The position numbers and the translations under genes are program-made. Positions 1 to 9,921 of a DNA stretch of 64,000 nt are shown in pieces (the first letter of the stretch is position 1; every line of letters begins with the position of its first letter). This DNA comes from Bryum argenteum. Lineage: Eukaryota; Streptophyta; Bryopsida; Bryales; Bryaceae. The DNA is taken from assembly GCA_037043015.1 (NCBI GenBank), contig CM073321.1, positions 32,342,101-32,406,100 on the forward strand, in the 5' to 3' direction. Below the pieces are notes generated by a model. That model was not told the DNA's origin. It made no database searches and saw only the letters and a program-made list of their open reading frames with translations.

Positions 1-187
1 GGATGATACAAATGGACACAAGAGCCTAAAGCCCATCCACCCTCAGGTCCAAATGGATTTGGGCATATGGGACACGTAGAGTGATCCAATACAAACTGCG
101 GAGGGTTGGGCCACAATTATGTCCAGGATTCTACATCAACATGTGCCGACATGTGGTGTTTGAAATTCCACCCGGCCTTGCTCCAAT

Positions 188-1654
188 CTACAACCTCTGT
201 ACAAGTGTCATCTTGCTCTTGATGTCCATCATAGGAAGATTATCAAACAATGTATCCACACTCGGCCACGAGGTCATACCGAACGTTCGCCGACCAGCTC
301 CACTAGTAAAATTCTTATCGATCTTCTCCAGCTCCGCTGCAACTTGTCTCCCTCTATCCACCGAAAGTATACATGCCACCTTCCAATGGTAGTAAGTGGC
401 AGACAACTGCTCCAAACGGGCTTGCAGTTGTTGCTTTTCCTTTAATAAGGAGTTGTATCCATCAGACGACATGAAAGGGGGATTACGAATAGGGGGGAAC
501 AGCGGTAAAGATAAAGAATCTTGAGAATCACATCGTACATCTTCTTCTCGTTCGAGGCCCGACATATTAACAACACATGGCTGAGCTTTCACAGGACGGC
601 GCAATGTAGGGCGTTGCGGTGACATTTCTCCAAATGCCAAGTCCTCTCTAAGGTTCAAGACAACTCTATCAACATCCGCCATGTCAGATTTCTCTACATC
701 TCCACGAATGTTACGTGCGTGAGATAGTTCTTGCATCTTCTTGCGCATGCGTGCATATTCCACGGAAAGCTGGTCCCCTTCTTTCACCTTCTCCTCATAC
801 ATTGCTCGTGTTTTTTCGAGATCCGCTTCCAATCTTGCTATGACGTCGTCTTTACTCTTCAGAAGAGCTTTGAGATCAGAAGATGTGTCAAGTTCTTCCA
901 ATGGTAAGATGCAAGTACCATGGGGCTCTACTACGAGTGAATTACTTGCTATTGCAGGGCGAGAGCCACCTATTTCAGGAACGCGGCCAGGTAAATTATG
1001 ACGCTGATCCGCATCAATCACAACGCTGGCGGGAGGAAGAGGTTGTTGTACTTGACGCACCGCCTTACGAGGCCGCGAACCATCCGAGTCATCGTCCTCT
1101 TCCGATGTAGCACTATGATAGGCAGCCTCTTCCATAGCCTTGGTAATAGACCTCGTCACCGCCATGCCACCATTAGGAGCGTTAGGGAATCTTAGAATGC
1201 CTGTCGGAATGTCACTAGTTGAAGGTCGTGTTACATGCTTCCCCTCTTTGACGGTTGTCCAATCCACTCGTTTACCAAGAACAACCTCGGCGTATACTCC
1301 ACGAGCAAGAAACAATGGAACCTCGTTGCGCTCCACACATGGCGTGCCATACAGGACTTGGTAAACCTCAATGCATCGTTGCTTGAAGTTTGGGCAATCG
1401 CAAAACTTAAGATTTGCCTTGTTGGTGCGCCGATGAAAATGGTGACGAGACAGAGGGAATTTCTTGTCAATGTGACACCATTCAATGAACGATTCGCAAG
1501 TGGCCATCGTCCACATATCTGGTTCATCTTCCCAACCTCTGAAGGCAAGCTTATTTGGATTTTGAAGCACGTGTAATCTTTTCCGTTGTGGAGCGCCCTT
1601 CCTCTTCCTCTTCTTGTCATTCTCTTCCTTCCAAAGTTGCCCGAGAGTAGCCAT
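188..1654 (-). CDS. Unrecognised protein with central coiled coil, divergent partner of the kinase-like gene
   Basis: A single uninterrupted frame encodes 488 residues from the ATG at 1654, whose context is good (TCCATGGC); the frame is also open for 36 codons upstream, but that part would begin too close to the TATA box. I do not recognise the family. The N-terminus is basic (DKKRKRKG, PQRKR), a nuclear-type signal. A Cys/His-rich stretch follows at about residues 65-100 (WCH, RHHFHRR, FCDCPNFKQRC) and could bind metal. An acidic serine patch (SEEDDDSD) lies near residue 185. Residues about 255-315 are strongly heptad-like (SKDDVIARLEADLEK onward), and a shorter helix-prone segment near 395-420 (LLKEKQQLQARLEQL) suggests oligomerisation. 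It is transcribed away from the kinase-like gene, and the two share the repeat-bearing intergenic region. No introns are needed. The gene is intact as far as seen; the TAG ends at 188. Function unknown. Confidence 0.6.
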   Translation of the reverse strand: MATLGQLWKEENDKKRKRKGAPQRKRLHVLQNPNKLAFRGWEDEPDMWTMATCESFIEWCHIDKKFPLSRHHFHRRTNKANLKFCDCPNFKQRCIEVYQVLYGTPCVERNEVPLFLARGVYAEVVLGKRVDWTTVKEGKHVTRPSTSDIPTGILRFPNAPNGGMAVTRSITKAMEEAAYHSATSEEDDDSDGSRPRKAVRQVQQPLPPASVVIDADQRHNLPGRVPEIGGSRPAIASNSLVVEPHGTCILPLEELDTSSDLKALLKSKDDVIARLEADLEKTRAMYEEKVKEGDQLSVEYARMRKKMQELSHARNIRGDVEKSDMADVDRVVLNLREDLAFGEMSPQRPTLRRPVKAQPCVVNMSGLEREEDVRCDSQDSLSLPLFPPIRNPPFMSSDGYNSLLKEKQQLQARLEQLSATYYHWKVACILSVDRGRQVAAELEKIDKNFTSGAGRRTFGMTSWPSVDTLFDNLPMMDIKSKMTLVQRL

Positions 1655-1780
1655 GGATGAAATAGCCAAAAATGGCAAATAGTTATTACCTACCCCGCAC
1701 GAGCATGCAGCCAATTTAATGGATGTAAGACAACGCGCTAGGCCAGTAAACCCAAATAACAAGTTTAGATACGATGGGGG

Positions 1781-1788
1781 AATATATA
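1781..1788 (-). promoter_or_regulatory. TATA box for the minus-strand coiled-coil gene
   Basis: TATATATT on the minus strand lies 127 bases before the chosen ATG at 1654 and just outside the palindromic minisatellite. It mirrors the TATA box on the other side of the array, which supports a two-sided promoter. Confidence 0.5.
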
Positions 1789-1806
1789 CGCCGGGGCGAC
1801 CAGAAA

Positions 1807-2250
1807 TTCAAGGCGACCGGCGGTCCAGATAGAGATATGACGTTGCGTGGCGACCGCCGGTCCAGTGAGAGCGCGACCGCCGGTGCAGCTAATCGCGACA
1901 GCGGGAGGCAGGGCGACCGCCGATGCAGCTGTTCGCGACAGCGAGAGGTAGGGCGACCGCCGGTGCAGCTGTTCGCGACAGCGAGACGCAGAGCGACCGC
2001 TGGTCCAGCTGTCACGACTGCGGGACGTAGGGCGACCGCCGGTGCAGCTGTCGCGACAGCGAGACGTAGGGCGACCGCCGGTGCAGCTGTTCGCGACAGC
2101 GAGACGCAGGGTGACCGCCGGTCCAGCTGTCAGGACTGCGGGACGTAGGGCGACCGCCGGTGCAGCTGTCGCGACAGCGGGACCTGGGGCGACCGCCGGT
2201 GGGCGACTGTAGGGCGACCGCCGGTGGGCGACTGTAGGGCGACCGCCGGT
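1807..2250. repeat. 39-40 bp minisatellite with GACCG-C-CGGTC palindromes between two divergent promoters
   Basis: About thirteen copies of GGCGACCGCCGGT(C/G) occur near 1811, 1849, 1873, 1911, 1952, 1992, 2031, 2070, 2110, 2149, 2189, 2213 and 2239. Most are 38-41 bp apart, and three intervals near the ends are 24-26 bp. Each full unit carries three symmetric sites in order: GACCGCCGGTC (5-bp arms around one base), CAGCTG (an E-box) and TCGCGA. The array fills almost the whole space between the two TATA boxes. Such spacing, close to four helical turns, would place the sites on one DNA face. A regulatory array or transposase-binding array is inference. Confidence 0.85.
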
Positions 2251-2259
2251 CTCCAAGGA

Positions 2260-2267
2260 TATATAAA
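2260..2267 (+). promoter_or_regulatory. TATA box for the kinase-like gene
   Basis: TATATAAA directly follows the last palindromic unit. A start site would be expected around 2290, upstream of a short ATG-led frame at 2329 that stops within 24 codons and so may be an upstream ORF or a non-coding leader. Confidence 0.55.
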
Positions 2268-2418
2268 CCCCAACGCGCGGGTTTGATATTACTTTTCCCC
2301 AAACCGCTACCGAATTCTCCTCCGCCCTATGTCCTTGCTCGTCTTAATGATGCGCACTGCCGGGTGGTCTGAGGAGTTTTTGGGGTTTGGTGCACATTGA
2401 TAGCAGGGGGGAGATTTT

Positions 2419-4001
2419 TTGCCGGTTTTTTCAAGAACTTCAGTGTTGAGTAAATCCAAAAAGCACGGGAAGGGACAACGAGCATGGGATCTGGATGCCC
2501 CCGAAACATTTGCACCAGACCTTGGTATGCAACAACCTAGTGGAAGTGGAGGCCATAAGAGGAAGAGGAGACACCCAAAAGAAGAAAGACCCGGATTCCC
2601 AACATCAGATTATACTAAGTTTGCGGAAAAAGCATGCATGGATTGGTATGAGGAAACGGAGGCTCAATTCCTAGAGCACAACTACCTCAGGAATGTTAGC
2701 ACGGGCAAAGAAAGACTGAAGAAGAAATTGGCGGCAGTAATTTTGAAGGCCATGGAGAAAACGAATAAATACCAAGATGTGGATTATCATTCACAGTACG
2801 AGTTGTGGATGGATAATACAGTTGAACAATGCATCTTCAATGTAAAGGAGTTGTGGAAGAAGCGATTTGGACAGAGGCGTCTAACACAAGAGGAGGACCA
2901 GTTTAAACGCAAGATGGATTGGTGGCAACACACAATCCAAAAGCTTAGCAAGAATAAAACCCGAGGGAAGTCATGGAAAAAACCGCTTTGCGCGCCACAT
3001 TTGAACGAGACACAGGGTCGGGGGTGGTGTGGATTCCTCAAGACGCTACGATAGAAGCTCTATCAGGCCGCAATATGGAGGGAGGCCATGGACTGGTGCG
3101 GAAGGTAAAGATACTTGGAGTAGACCACGTTCCAGAAAATGTCGAGTTTGCAGCAAAGCTTTCCAAGAATATGAATCTTCAGAAGAGGAGGATAGAGACT
3201 GCTGCAGAAGCTCTTGTATGTCCTTTGAATCATCCAGGAATTATCAAGTTTTGGGCGTTGCATACAAGGACATTCGAAGCTTACTCATATTGGTGGAATG
3301 GGGGATCACTACACGAGATGTTGAAGTTGGATGAGAAGGTCGGGGACAAACATCTTCACTGGTCGAAAGTGAAGGAAGTTCCGAGTCTCACTCAAGAAAA
3401 GGCTTTCAGAAGTAGCCTTTTCCGTCAGCACAGGATGAAGTTAGCTTGGGGTTTAGTGTACATCATGAATCTCGTGCATAAGACAGGAGTTCTTTACAAC
3501 GACCTATCCCCCTCGAACATACTATTGCATTTCCCAACTTTCGGAGGAACCAAGATTTGTATTGGAGTGTGTGACTGGGGGATGGCATCTCGTATAGTAG
3601 AACAACAGCCTTCACGTTACGGATACCAGACGACGCCAAAAAAACAAGAAGATATGACACGTCGATGGTGGGTGGCGCCCGAGTTGTTCTATACTTATGG
3701 ACCTGAAGGTTCTGATACAAATTTGAACGTCCAGGAACTTCGACATCCAACCACAGTAGCATCAGATTCGTATGCGGTTGGCAAGCTCATCCAGCTGATT
3801 GGTGTGCATAACGAATTCGACAAAGAATTATTACCGAATTCGACGGTGCGAGATTCATTCCTAACGAAAGTGTTTTCAGTGACCAGGCATGAATTAAAAG
3901 AGAGAATGACCTGTGCGGAGGTGGTGAACCGCTTGATGGCGAACCATATCATATGCTTCCACCGGAGCTTGTATTTAGAGAGGACAGTTATTAGTTTATA
4001 A
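2419..4001 (+). CDS. Protein-kinase-like gene with unknown N-terminal domain (frame change near 2.96-3.05 kb)
   Basis: Two overlapping frames make one gene. The first (open from 2404, last codon near 3054) is basic and unrecognised: RKRRHPKEE, then a helical region with DWYEETEAQFLEHNYL and WKKRFGQRRL. The second (from ATG 2973 to 4001) is a protein-kinase fold. It has a Gly-rich loop (GGHGLVRKV), the beta-3 Lys in FAAKL, a helix-C Glu, a catalytic loop YNDLSPSN in place of HRDLKPxN, DWG in place of DFG, and WWVAPELF in place of APE. The catalytic Asp, Asn and Mg-binding Asp survive, while the DLK Lys is Ser, so activity is possible but not certain. The frame change may be a short intron or an indel. 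No ATG begins the first frame before about residue 37, so an upstream exon or later start is likely. It is not a typical plant receptor kinase: no signal peptide or membrane segment is seen. Confidence 0.62.
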
Positions 4002-4395
4002 TATCAGTATATCTTCTTGCAATTCATAGACTCCTTTGGATGACCATCTCACGTCATTGAGTGCTCATTTAGCCATGTAATTCACATTTCATACTTGCAA
4101 TATATACAATCTACTTTTTGACATATTGTTCCAAATCTAATAGATTTTTGCAACTCTTATAATTATGTTCCCTTTTTACACTAGTCACATATGTATGTCA
4201 CCACATTTTTTGTTACGTGAGTTTCAAACCTCATGGTTGATGTTAGCCTTTTCTTCAGGGGTTTGTGGATTGTTGTAATTTGTTTCATCTTGAATTCTTA
4301 ATGCTTCATCTACGTTTAAAAACGTGAACGGAAGAATTTTGGATAATGTTGGATAAAAAATTGACTTATTCTACTCGGGAAGCCTCCAATGCAAG
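4002..4395. other. 3' flank of the kinase-like gene, no gene seen
   Basis: AT-rich sequence after the stop codon at 4001. I see no coding frame or repeat in it before the palindrome array begins. Confidence 0.6.
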
Positions 4396-4690
4396 GCCGA
4401 CCTAGGCGACCACCGGTCGAGGGGCCAAAATAGGCGACCACGGTCCAATGAGACCGCCCGGTCAAAGAAGACCGCCGGTCGCCCTGGGCGATCGTCGGTC
4501 GCTCATGGGCGATCGTCGGTCGCTCATGGGCGATCGTCGGTCGACCTTGGGCGATCGTCGGTCGCTAAGGCGACCGCCGGTCGAGAAGAAAAACGGCCCG
4601 GTCCGCCAAGGCGACCGCGGTCTAGATGACGCGATCGCGGTCCCGATCCCTACGTGGCGCGATCGCGAACCGTATTCTTGGACAAAGCGA
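4396..4690. repeat. Second GACCGCCGGTC / CGATCG palindrome array
   Basis: At least a dozen variants of the palindrome seen at 1.8-2.25 kb recur here: GGCGACCACCGGTCG, AGACCGCCGGTCGCC, then four consecutive units of GGGCGATCGTCGGTCG spaced about 20-25 bp apart, then GGCGACCGCGGTC and CGCGATCGCGGTC. The sites are closer together and more varied than in the first array. Finding the same motif on both sides of the kinase-like gene ties the two arrays to one element or regulatory domain. Confidence 0.8.
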
Positions 4691-4691
4691 G

Positions 4692-4701
4692 GCCACGTGG
4701 C
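4692..4701. promoter_or_regulatory. Perfect G-box palindrome GCCACGTGGC
   Basis: A ten-base perfect palindrome with a CACGTG core, followed within six bases by a half copy (CCACGTA). This core is a known plant bZIP/bHLH binding site. It sits at the edge of the second array with no promoter recognised beside it. Confidence 0.35.
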
Positions 4702-4734
4702 AGCCACGTAGGATGCAACGTGGATAGGGTAAAT

Positions 4735-4845
4735 CCAGGGTAAAAAAAAGATTATGTAGATTCTATTAGACATTCTGAGGCTCAATGTCTGTCTGACATG
4801 TCGTGCCTGTCTGACGTCCGTCTGTGTCTAATAAGACGACCCTGG
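4735..4845. repeat. Imperfect 110-bp inverted repeat at the end of the kinase island
   Basis: CCAGGGT (4735-4741) pairs with ACCCTGG (4839-4845), and TATTAGACA (4764-4772) pairs with TGTCTAATA (4825-4833). The loop holds repeated GTCTGAC words. It may be a hairpin-like element end or a small foldback element. Its position between the palindrome array and the start of G-rich sequence suggests a boundary. Confidence 0.5.
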
Positions 4846-4960
4846 GGGTAAGGGGGGGGTTGGAATAGGGGAGGGAGTAAGGGGAGGTATCGGAGGTTGC
4901 TTCGTTTTTTAAAATTTTTTAAAATTTTTTATAAAAAAAATGTTATTTGAAGAATAATGA

Positions 4961-5489
4961 AATAAACATAATACCACCGACCAGTGTGTTCTTTAGTCTT
5001 AATATAAATTTTGATTTTAAAATCAAATATATGATTAAACCATTATGATGAAGAATTTATTTGCAATATAGCATTGGAAAGAAGATTGAAATAAACATAA
5101 TACCATCCAGCAATATATTTTTTAGTCTTAATATAAATTTTGATCGTAAAATCAAATATATGATTAAACCATTAAGATGATAAATTTATTTATAATATAG
5201 TAGTGGGAAGATAAATTAAATAAACATGATACCACCCACCAGTATATTCTTTAGATTTAATATAAATTGTGAGCGTAAAATTAAATATATGATTAAACAT
5301 TAGGATGATAAATTTATTTGTAATAAAGCATTGGGAAGAGGAATGAAATAAACATAATACCACCCACCAGTATATTCTGAAGTCTTAATATAAATTGTAA
5401 GCGTAAAATCAAATATATGATTAAACCATTAGGATGATAAATTTATTTGTAATATAGCATTGGGAAGAAGAATGAAATAAACATAATAC
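4961..5489. repeat. 129-bp AT-rich tandem repeat, four copies plus a partial
   Basis: The word AATAAACATAATACC recurs at 4961, 5090, 5219, 5347 and 5476, giving periods of 129, 129, 128 and 129. Each unit also carries TTTAGTCTTAATATAAATT and AAATATATGATTAAACC. Divergence between copies is modest. The fifth copy is cut off where the GC-rich block begins, right after ATAATACCGCCC. Confidence 0.9.
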
Positions 5490-5490
5490 C

Positions 5491-7256
5491 GCCCTACCCC
5501 TCTCGGTACCCGCCCTTCCCCCGCCCCCGATACCTGCCCTACCCCCTGGTACCCGCCCTACCCCCTGGTACCCGCCCTACCCCCTGGTACCCGCCCTACC
5601 CCCTGGTACCTGCCCTACCCCCCGGTACCCGCCCTACCCCCCTCCGGTATCCACCCTACCCCCGCTGCAGATCGGCCCCTACCCCCTCCCGTATCCACCC
5701 TACCCCCGCGCAGATCGGCCTACCCCCGCGGTACCCGCCCTACCCCCTGGTACCCGCCCTACACCCCCGGTACCCGCCCTACCCCCCGTGGTACTCGCCC
5801 TACCCCCTGCGGTACCCGCCCTACCCTCCGTGGTACCTGCCCCTCCCCCCCGTAATCCACCCCTCCCCACGTAGTTTTTCAAAATTTTTTGCAAAGGTTT
5901 TTGTCATCTCTCTGACCAATCTTATGTTTTGCAAACAAGCATCATTAATGGGATAAGCAAATCCAAACATTCCCTCATTAAAGCCGGGATTTGGAGTATC
6001 CCGGATATAGTGGGGAAATGTTTGGATTTCCAATGATTTGATAGACCATCCTTCCACTCCTCTTCCCTTCCTCCTCTTCTCTCCTCTTCCCTCGCCTTCT
6101 CTCCTCACTCCTCCCTTTCTTTTCTTCTCTTCCCCCATCACCCGCCCTCTCATCCTCCCCCCCCTCAACCCCCCACCTTCACCCCCCCCTCACCCTCGCC
6201 CTCACCCCCCTCACCTCCCTCACCCCTCACCCACTCACCCTCACTCCCCTCACTCCCCTTACCTCCTCCGCCTTACCCCCAGACCCGCCCTAACCCCTTC
6301 GGTATCCGCCCTACCCCTCCTCCAGACCCGCCCCCCCCCCCCCGATCCGCCCTACCCCCCGGTGCCCGCCCTATCCCCCTCTCGGTACCCGCCCCTATCC
6401 CCCTCTCGGTACCCGCCCTACCCCGCGGTACCCGCCCTACCCCCGCGATACCCGCCCTACCCCTCGTGGTACCCGCCCCTCCCACCTCGTAACCCGCCCT
6501 ACCCCCGGACCCGCCCTACCCCCTTGGTACCCGCCCTACCCCCCGTGGTACTCGCCCTACCCCCTGCGGTACCCGCCCTACCCTCCGTGGTACCTGCCCC
6601 TCCCCCCCATAATCCACCCCTTCCCACGTAGTTTTTCAAAAATTTTTGCAAAGGTTTTTGTCATCTCTCTGACCAATCTTATGTTTTGCAAACAAGCATC
6701 ATTAATGGGATAAGCAAATCCAAACATTCCCTCATTAAAGCCGGGATTTGGAGTATCCCGGATATAGTGGGGAAATGTTTGGATTTCCAATGATTTGATA
6801 GACCATCCTTCCACTCCTCTTCCCTTCCTCCTCTTCTCTCCTCTTCCCTCGCCTTCTCTCCTCACTCCTCCCTTTCTTTTCTTCTCCTCCCCCATCACCC
6901 CCCCCTCACCCTCGCCCTCACCCCCCTCACCTCCCCTCACCTCCCCTCACCCCCCTCACCCACTCACCTTCACTCCCCTCACTCCCCCTTACCTCCTCCG
7001 CCTTACCCCTCGGTACCCGCCCTAACCCCTTCGGTATCCGCCCTACCCCTCCGGTACCCGCCCTACCCCCCCCCCGGTATCCGCCCTACGCCCTCCCGGT
7101 ACCCCTCCTACCCCCTCTCGGTACCCGCCCTACCCTCTCCCGATACCCGCCCTACCCCGCGTGGCCCCCTCCTCGCCCGCCGCCTCTTTTCCCGCCTTGG
7201 CCCCCCTTCTCCCCGCCCCGGCCCACCCTCACCCGCCCCTAACCCCTTTCACCCGC
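5491..7256. repeat. GC-rich minisatellite block (GGTACCCGCCCTACCCCC units) with polypyrimidine tracts
   Basis: Units close to GGTACCCGCCCTACCCCC repeat about every 18-20 bp in three runs (about 5500-5850, 6290-6600, 7005-7160), each unit carrying the palindrome GGTACC. Between the runs lie pyrimidine-only stretches of CCTCTTCC type (6040-6260, 6805-6995). The strand asymmetry is extreme: the minus strand reads GGGGGTAGGGCGGG, with four G-runs within short loops, so G-quadruplex structure is expected there. Long open frames on both strands, rich in Pro or in Gly/Arg, are by-products of the repeat and I do not call them genes. Confidence 0.85.
5780..7055. repeat. Tandem duplication of a ~530-bp segment inside the GC-rich block
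   Basis: The segment from about 5780 to 6320 is repeated from about 6537 to 7055, offset 757 bp at its start and 731 bp at its end. Between 5880 and 6060 the two copies are nearly identical, including a unique non-repetitive core (GACCAATCTTATGTTTTGC, then the start of CATTCCCTCATTAAAGCC). The near identity of unique sequence argues for recent duplication. Confidence 0.85.
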
Positions 7257-7441
7257 CCTATTGTCAGTCCTACGTGGCGCGTAAGTGGCGGCCAAGTGGC
7301 TTAGTTTTTACCTAAACCCTTGCCACGTCCTCTGTTTTTTACCTAAACTAAAAGTCAACAGAGGTTTGACCGTATCGGGCGAGCGAGAGCTCTATCGGAC
7401 GGACAAGGCGGACGGACAGGCGGGCGGCGTGCCCGCCCGAT
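7257..7441 (+). promoter_or_regulatory. Upstream region of the phosphatase-like gene with a start-proximal hairpin
   Basis: Non-repetitive sequence between the GC-rich block and the ATG at 7442. Just before the ATG, GGCGGGC (7419-7425) and GCCCGCC (7431-7437) can form a strong seven-pair stem with a five-base loop. A run of GGACGGACA words precedes it. No TATA box is evident. Confidence 0.35.
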
Positions 7442-9921
7442 ATGACAACCTTGGCGGCTACTGATGGTGGCGATATGGTAGGATTTTCGGAGGAGTTGCA
7501 ATCGCCATCCACAACGGTTGTAGATTTGGTCGACTACGAGTTGAAAGCTGAGGACATTGCTGTCACCAGTCAAGGAATCTCGCCTCCTCCTTCCAATCAA
7601 CCTCCCGCCGTTGACGATCCCAATCAGGTACAGGCAACTGACCTTTATTATTTTGGGTGATTTATCTTGCATAGAGTCTTCCATCCGGCACTCTAGAAAC
7701 CGCTTCTAGTAATGTTCTCTAGTATAAATTCATTCGTCTTGATAGGGTGTCAACACCGGTTCATGATGACTTACGCGAGGACAACCACCCCGTCTGTGAC
7801 GACGTTTTGTGTACTCTATTGTACAATAGTGTTTATGAGTTGTCCGAGTTTATACTGACTTTAGAGATGTACATTACTTCAAATATTAATATGAAGAGTG
7901 ACAATTTTTTCAGAGACTTGCGCATGTGTCTAATTGTCATTGCTTATTAATGTTTATGATGCCGAGCTCCGAAACAATATATGCTTGCATCATCTGCTTA
8001 CCTTGGAAGCTCATCCCTCCTATCCACTCCCGGCCTCCCATATCTCATCATTTAATCAGATATCATCATATCTTTGTGTGTTGTGTATTGATCAGGTAGA
8101 TTGTGTCGGGGGTAGGAGGGTGATCGTTCCGATACCGCCGCGTCCGCTGCGAAGGAAGGTGCTGAATATTGTCTTCGACTTAAACGGTATACTTTGTCAT
8201 ACAGCGTTGAAGATGACGCGTGTTGGACAAAGGTCGTACAAGTTGAAAGACAATATTCTCTGCCACCAAATTCCAACTGTAGTTGGTCCTAAGGTGCTTT
8301 TCGCCCGACCAAATCTTGGAGAATTCCTACGCCAGGTTTTCTCAATGGCAGATAATGTCTTAGTGTGGACCTCAATGCAAAAGCAGAATGCGGAAGCCAT
8401 TGTGGGCCACCTCCTTCGCGATACGAAAGGTCTTGTCGCGATCCTTAGCCGGGAACAATGTACAAAATTGAGCTCTCTCCTAGGTGCTTCTTCCACGTTG
8501 GTCAGAAATTGATGCATATGAAGGTCCTCTCAGAGACCTTGTTCACCAACCCTACTAGGGGCGCATTCTTTTCCCCTGATAATACCCTTCTCATTGACGA
8601 CTCTCCAATTAAGAGCATCTGCAATGAGAATGGCAACGATGTGTTCCTTTGCACTTGGAATCCTCATGTTGGAGAGGACGACTTCCTTCTGAGGAAACTT
8701 TTACCGTGGCTTCAAAGGTTAGACTCTAGGTGCCAACCGGGTGACCTACGGAGATACGTTGATAACCAACGAATTGGTGTCAATCCATTGAGTGCGGGTA
8801 ACTTGGCTTAAGATTACCGCATCGATTGGATGAAGGAGTCTTTGAAGAATATGGGGACGCGGTTCAATCTTTCTGGGTTGGATATGGTTGTTGAGGGAGG
8901 AAGGGTTAGATCTAGGTCCCCGCTGCGGGCATTGGGTTTAGCATAGGTAACAAACATTTTATCTAGGACGCAATTTGTGTACCATAATTATTTGTAATTG
9001 ATTTAATCCAAGCTTGGACTAAATGTTTATTTGTAATTAATTTCCAGTGTTTGTATTCTATGTTGGATTTTGCTGGTTTTGAATATGCTTGTTGGTGTGC
9101 GACAAAGTTTATACTAAGCATTGTATATAACAGGATGGATATACTAGCATCCTCGAACCGAGGAGTCCTTATGGGTTGAGTAGAAGTCTTCGCTCTAGAT
9201 CAGATTCTGAAGAAGCCAATTGCGACTCACTTCCATATTACAAACCATACTTGTTGCGATCTACGGCTGACGCCATATCTACGGCCATAGACTATTCCAA
9301 AGCGGACATCGAGGTTGGCGTGGTGAATAGTCCCCTTAGTTGGAGTCCAGTCAGAAGTCCCGTGTATTTGCTGTCTCCGTTGAGGCGCGTATCGTTGAGT
9401 CGAGAGGATTGTTTTTCGCCGAATGGGCCAGCTGGCGAGGGGACCAACCGTAAACTTAACCTCCTCATCAAAGAGACGCCCGAACCTCAATAGGTGAAAG
9501 AGACGCATGAGGTTGTTGTTTTTGAGCCAACTGTACTATAGCCGTCATCACTAGATCTCCATATGTATGGAAGGGAAGTCTTTCTAGGGACCCTGTAGTT
9601 GTCGAAATTGCTCACACTGAACCGCGACAACCAACAAGTATTCCAGTTATGTATAGAAAGAAGCTCAATGCCACAATGTCCCCGCTTCCTCCTCTAGGGA
9701 CATGGTCCCTTTCGGAGGGCAAGGTGGGCAAGGCCTCAGATAGCAGTGGAAGAAAAAAACCAAAATACGAGAGAGTAGGATACAATAGTGCATGTTATAA
9801 TGCGGCAGGTGTGGGTTATACCTCCTTTCCTTCACGTCGGAACGATATCATGAGAGGTTTGGCCAAACTAAAAGCAGAGGAAGGTGCTAAGGTAAAGGAG
9901 GAAGCATTTTTGAAGAAGTGA
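7442..9921 (+). pseudogene. FCP1/NIF-like HAD phosphatase gene, multi-exon, decayed
   Basis: Exon 1 (7442-7627, 62 codons, phase 0) ends at CAG/GTACAG. Exon 2 starts at 8096 after TTGATCAG in the same phase. The protein has the HAD layout: motif I is FDLNGILC (first Asp kept, second Asp replaced by Asn), motif II region is VWTSMQKQNAEAIVGHL, and the late acidic motif is TLLIDDSP, followed by GEDDFLLRKLLPWLQRL, as in CTD small phosphatases. The reading frame shifts once within REQCTK (about 8460) and again near 8810. Candidate later exons run from 9134 after AACAG (an RS-rich stretch, RSLRSRSDSEE) and around 9649-9921 (basic, KAEEGAKVKEE), separated by in-frame stops. The motif I change and the breaks suggest a dead copy. 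The family acts on phosphoserine in CTD-like tails; here the substrate is unknown. Confidence 0.65.

Noticed and set aside
5491-7256. Long Pro-rich (plus) and Gly/Arg-rich (minus) open frames in the GC-rich block
   Set aside because: They follow the repeat unit, appear on both strands and restart in each repeat run; composition alone explains them.
5491-7256. Telomeric or subtelomeric repeat
   Set aside because: CCCTAA-like words occur by chance, but the plant telomere unit CCCTAAA is never iterated.
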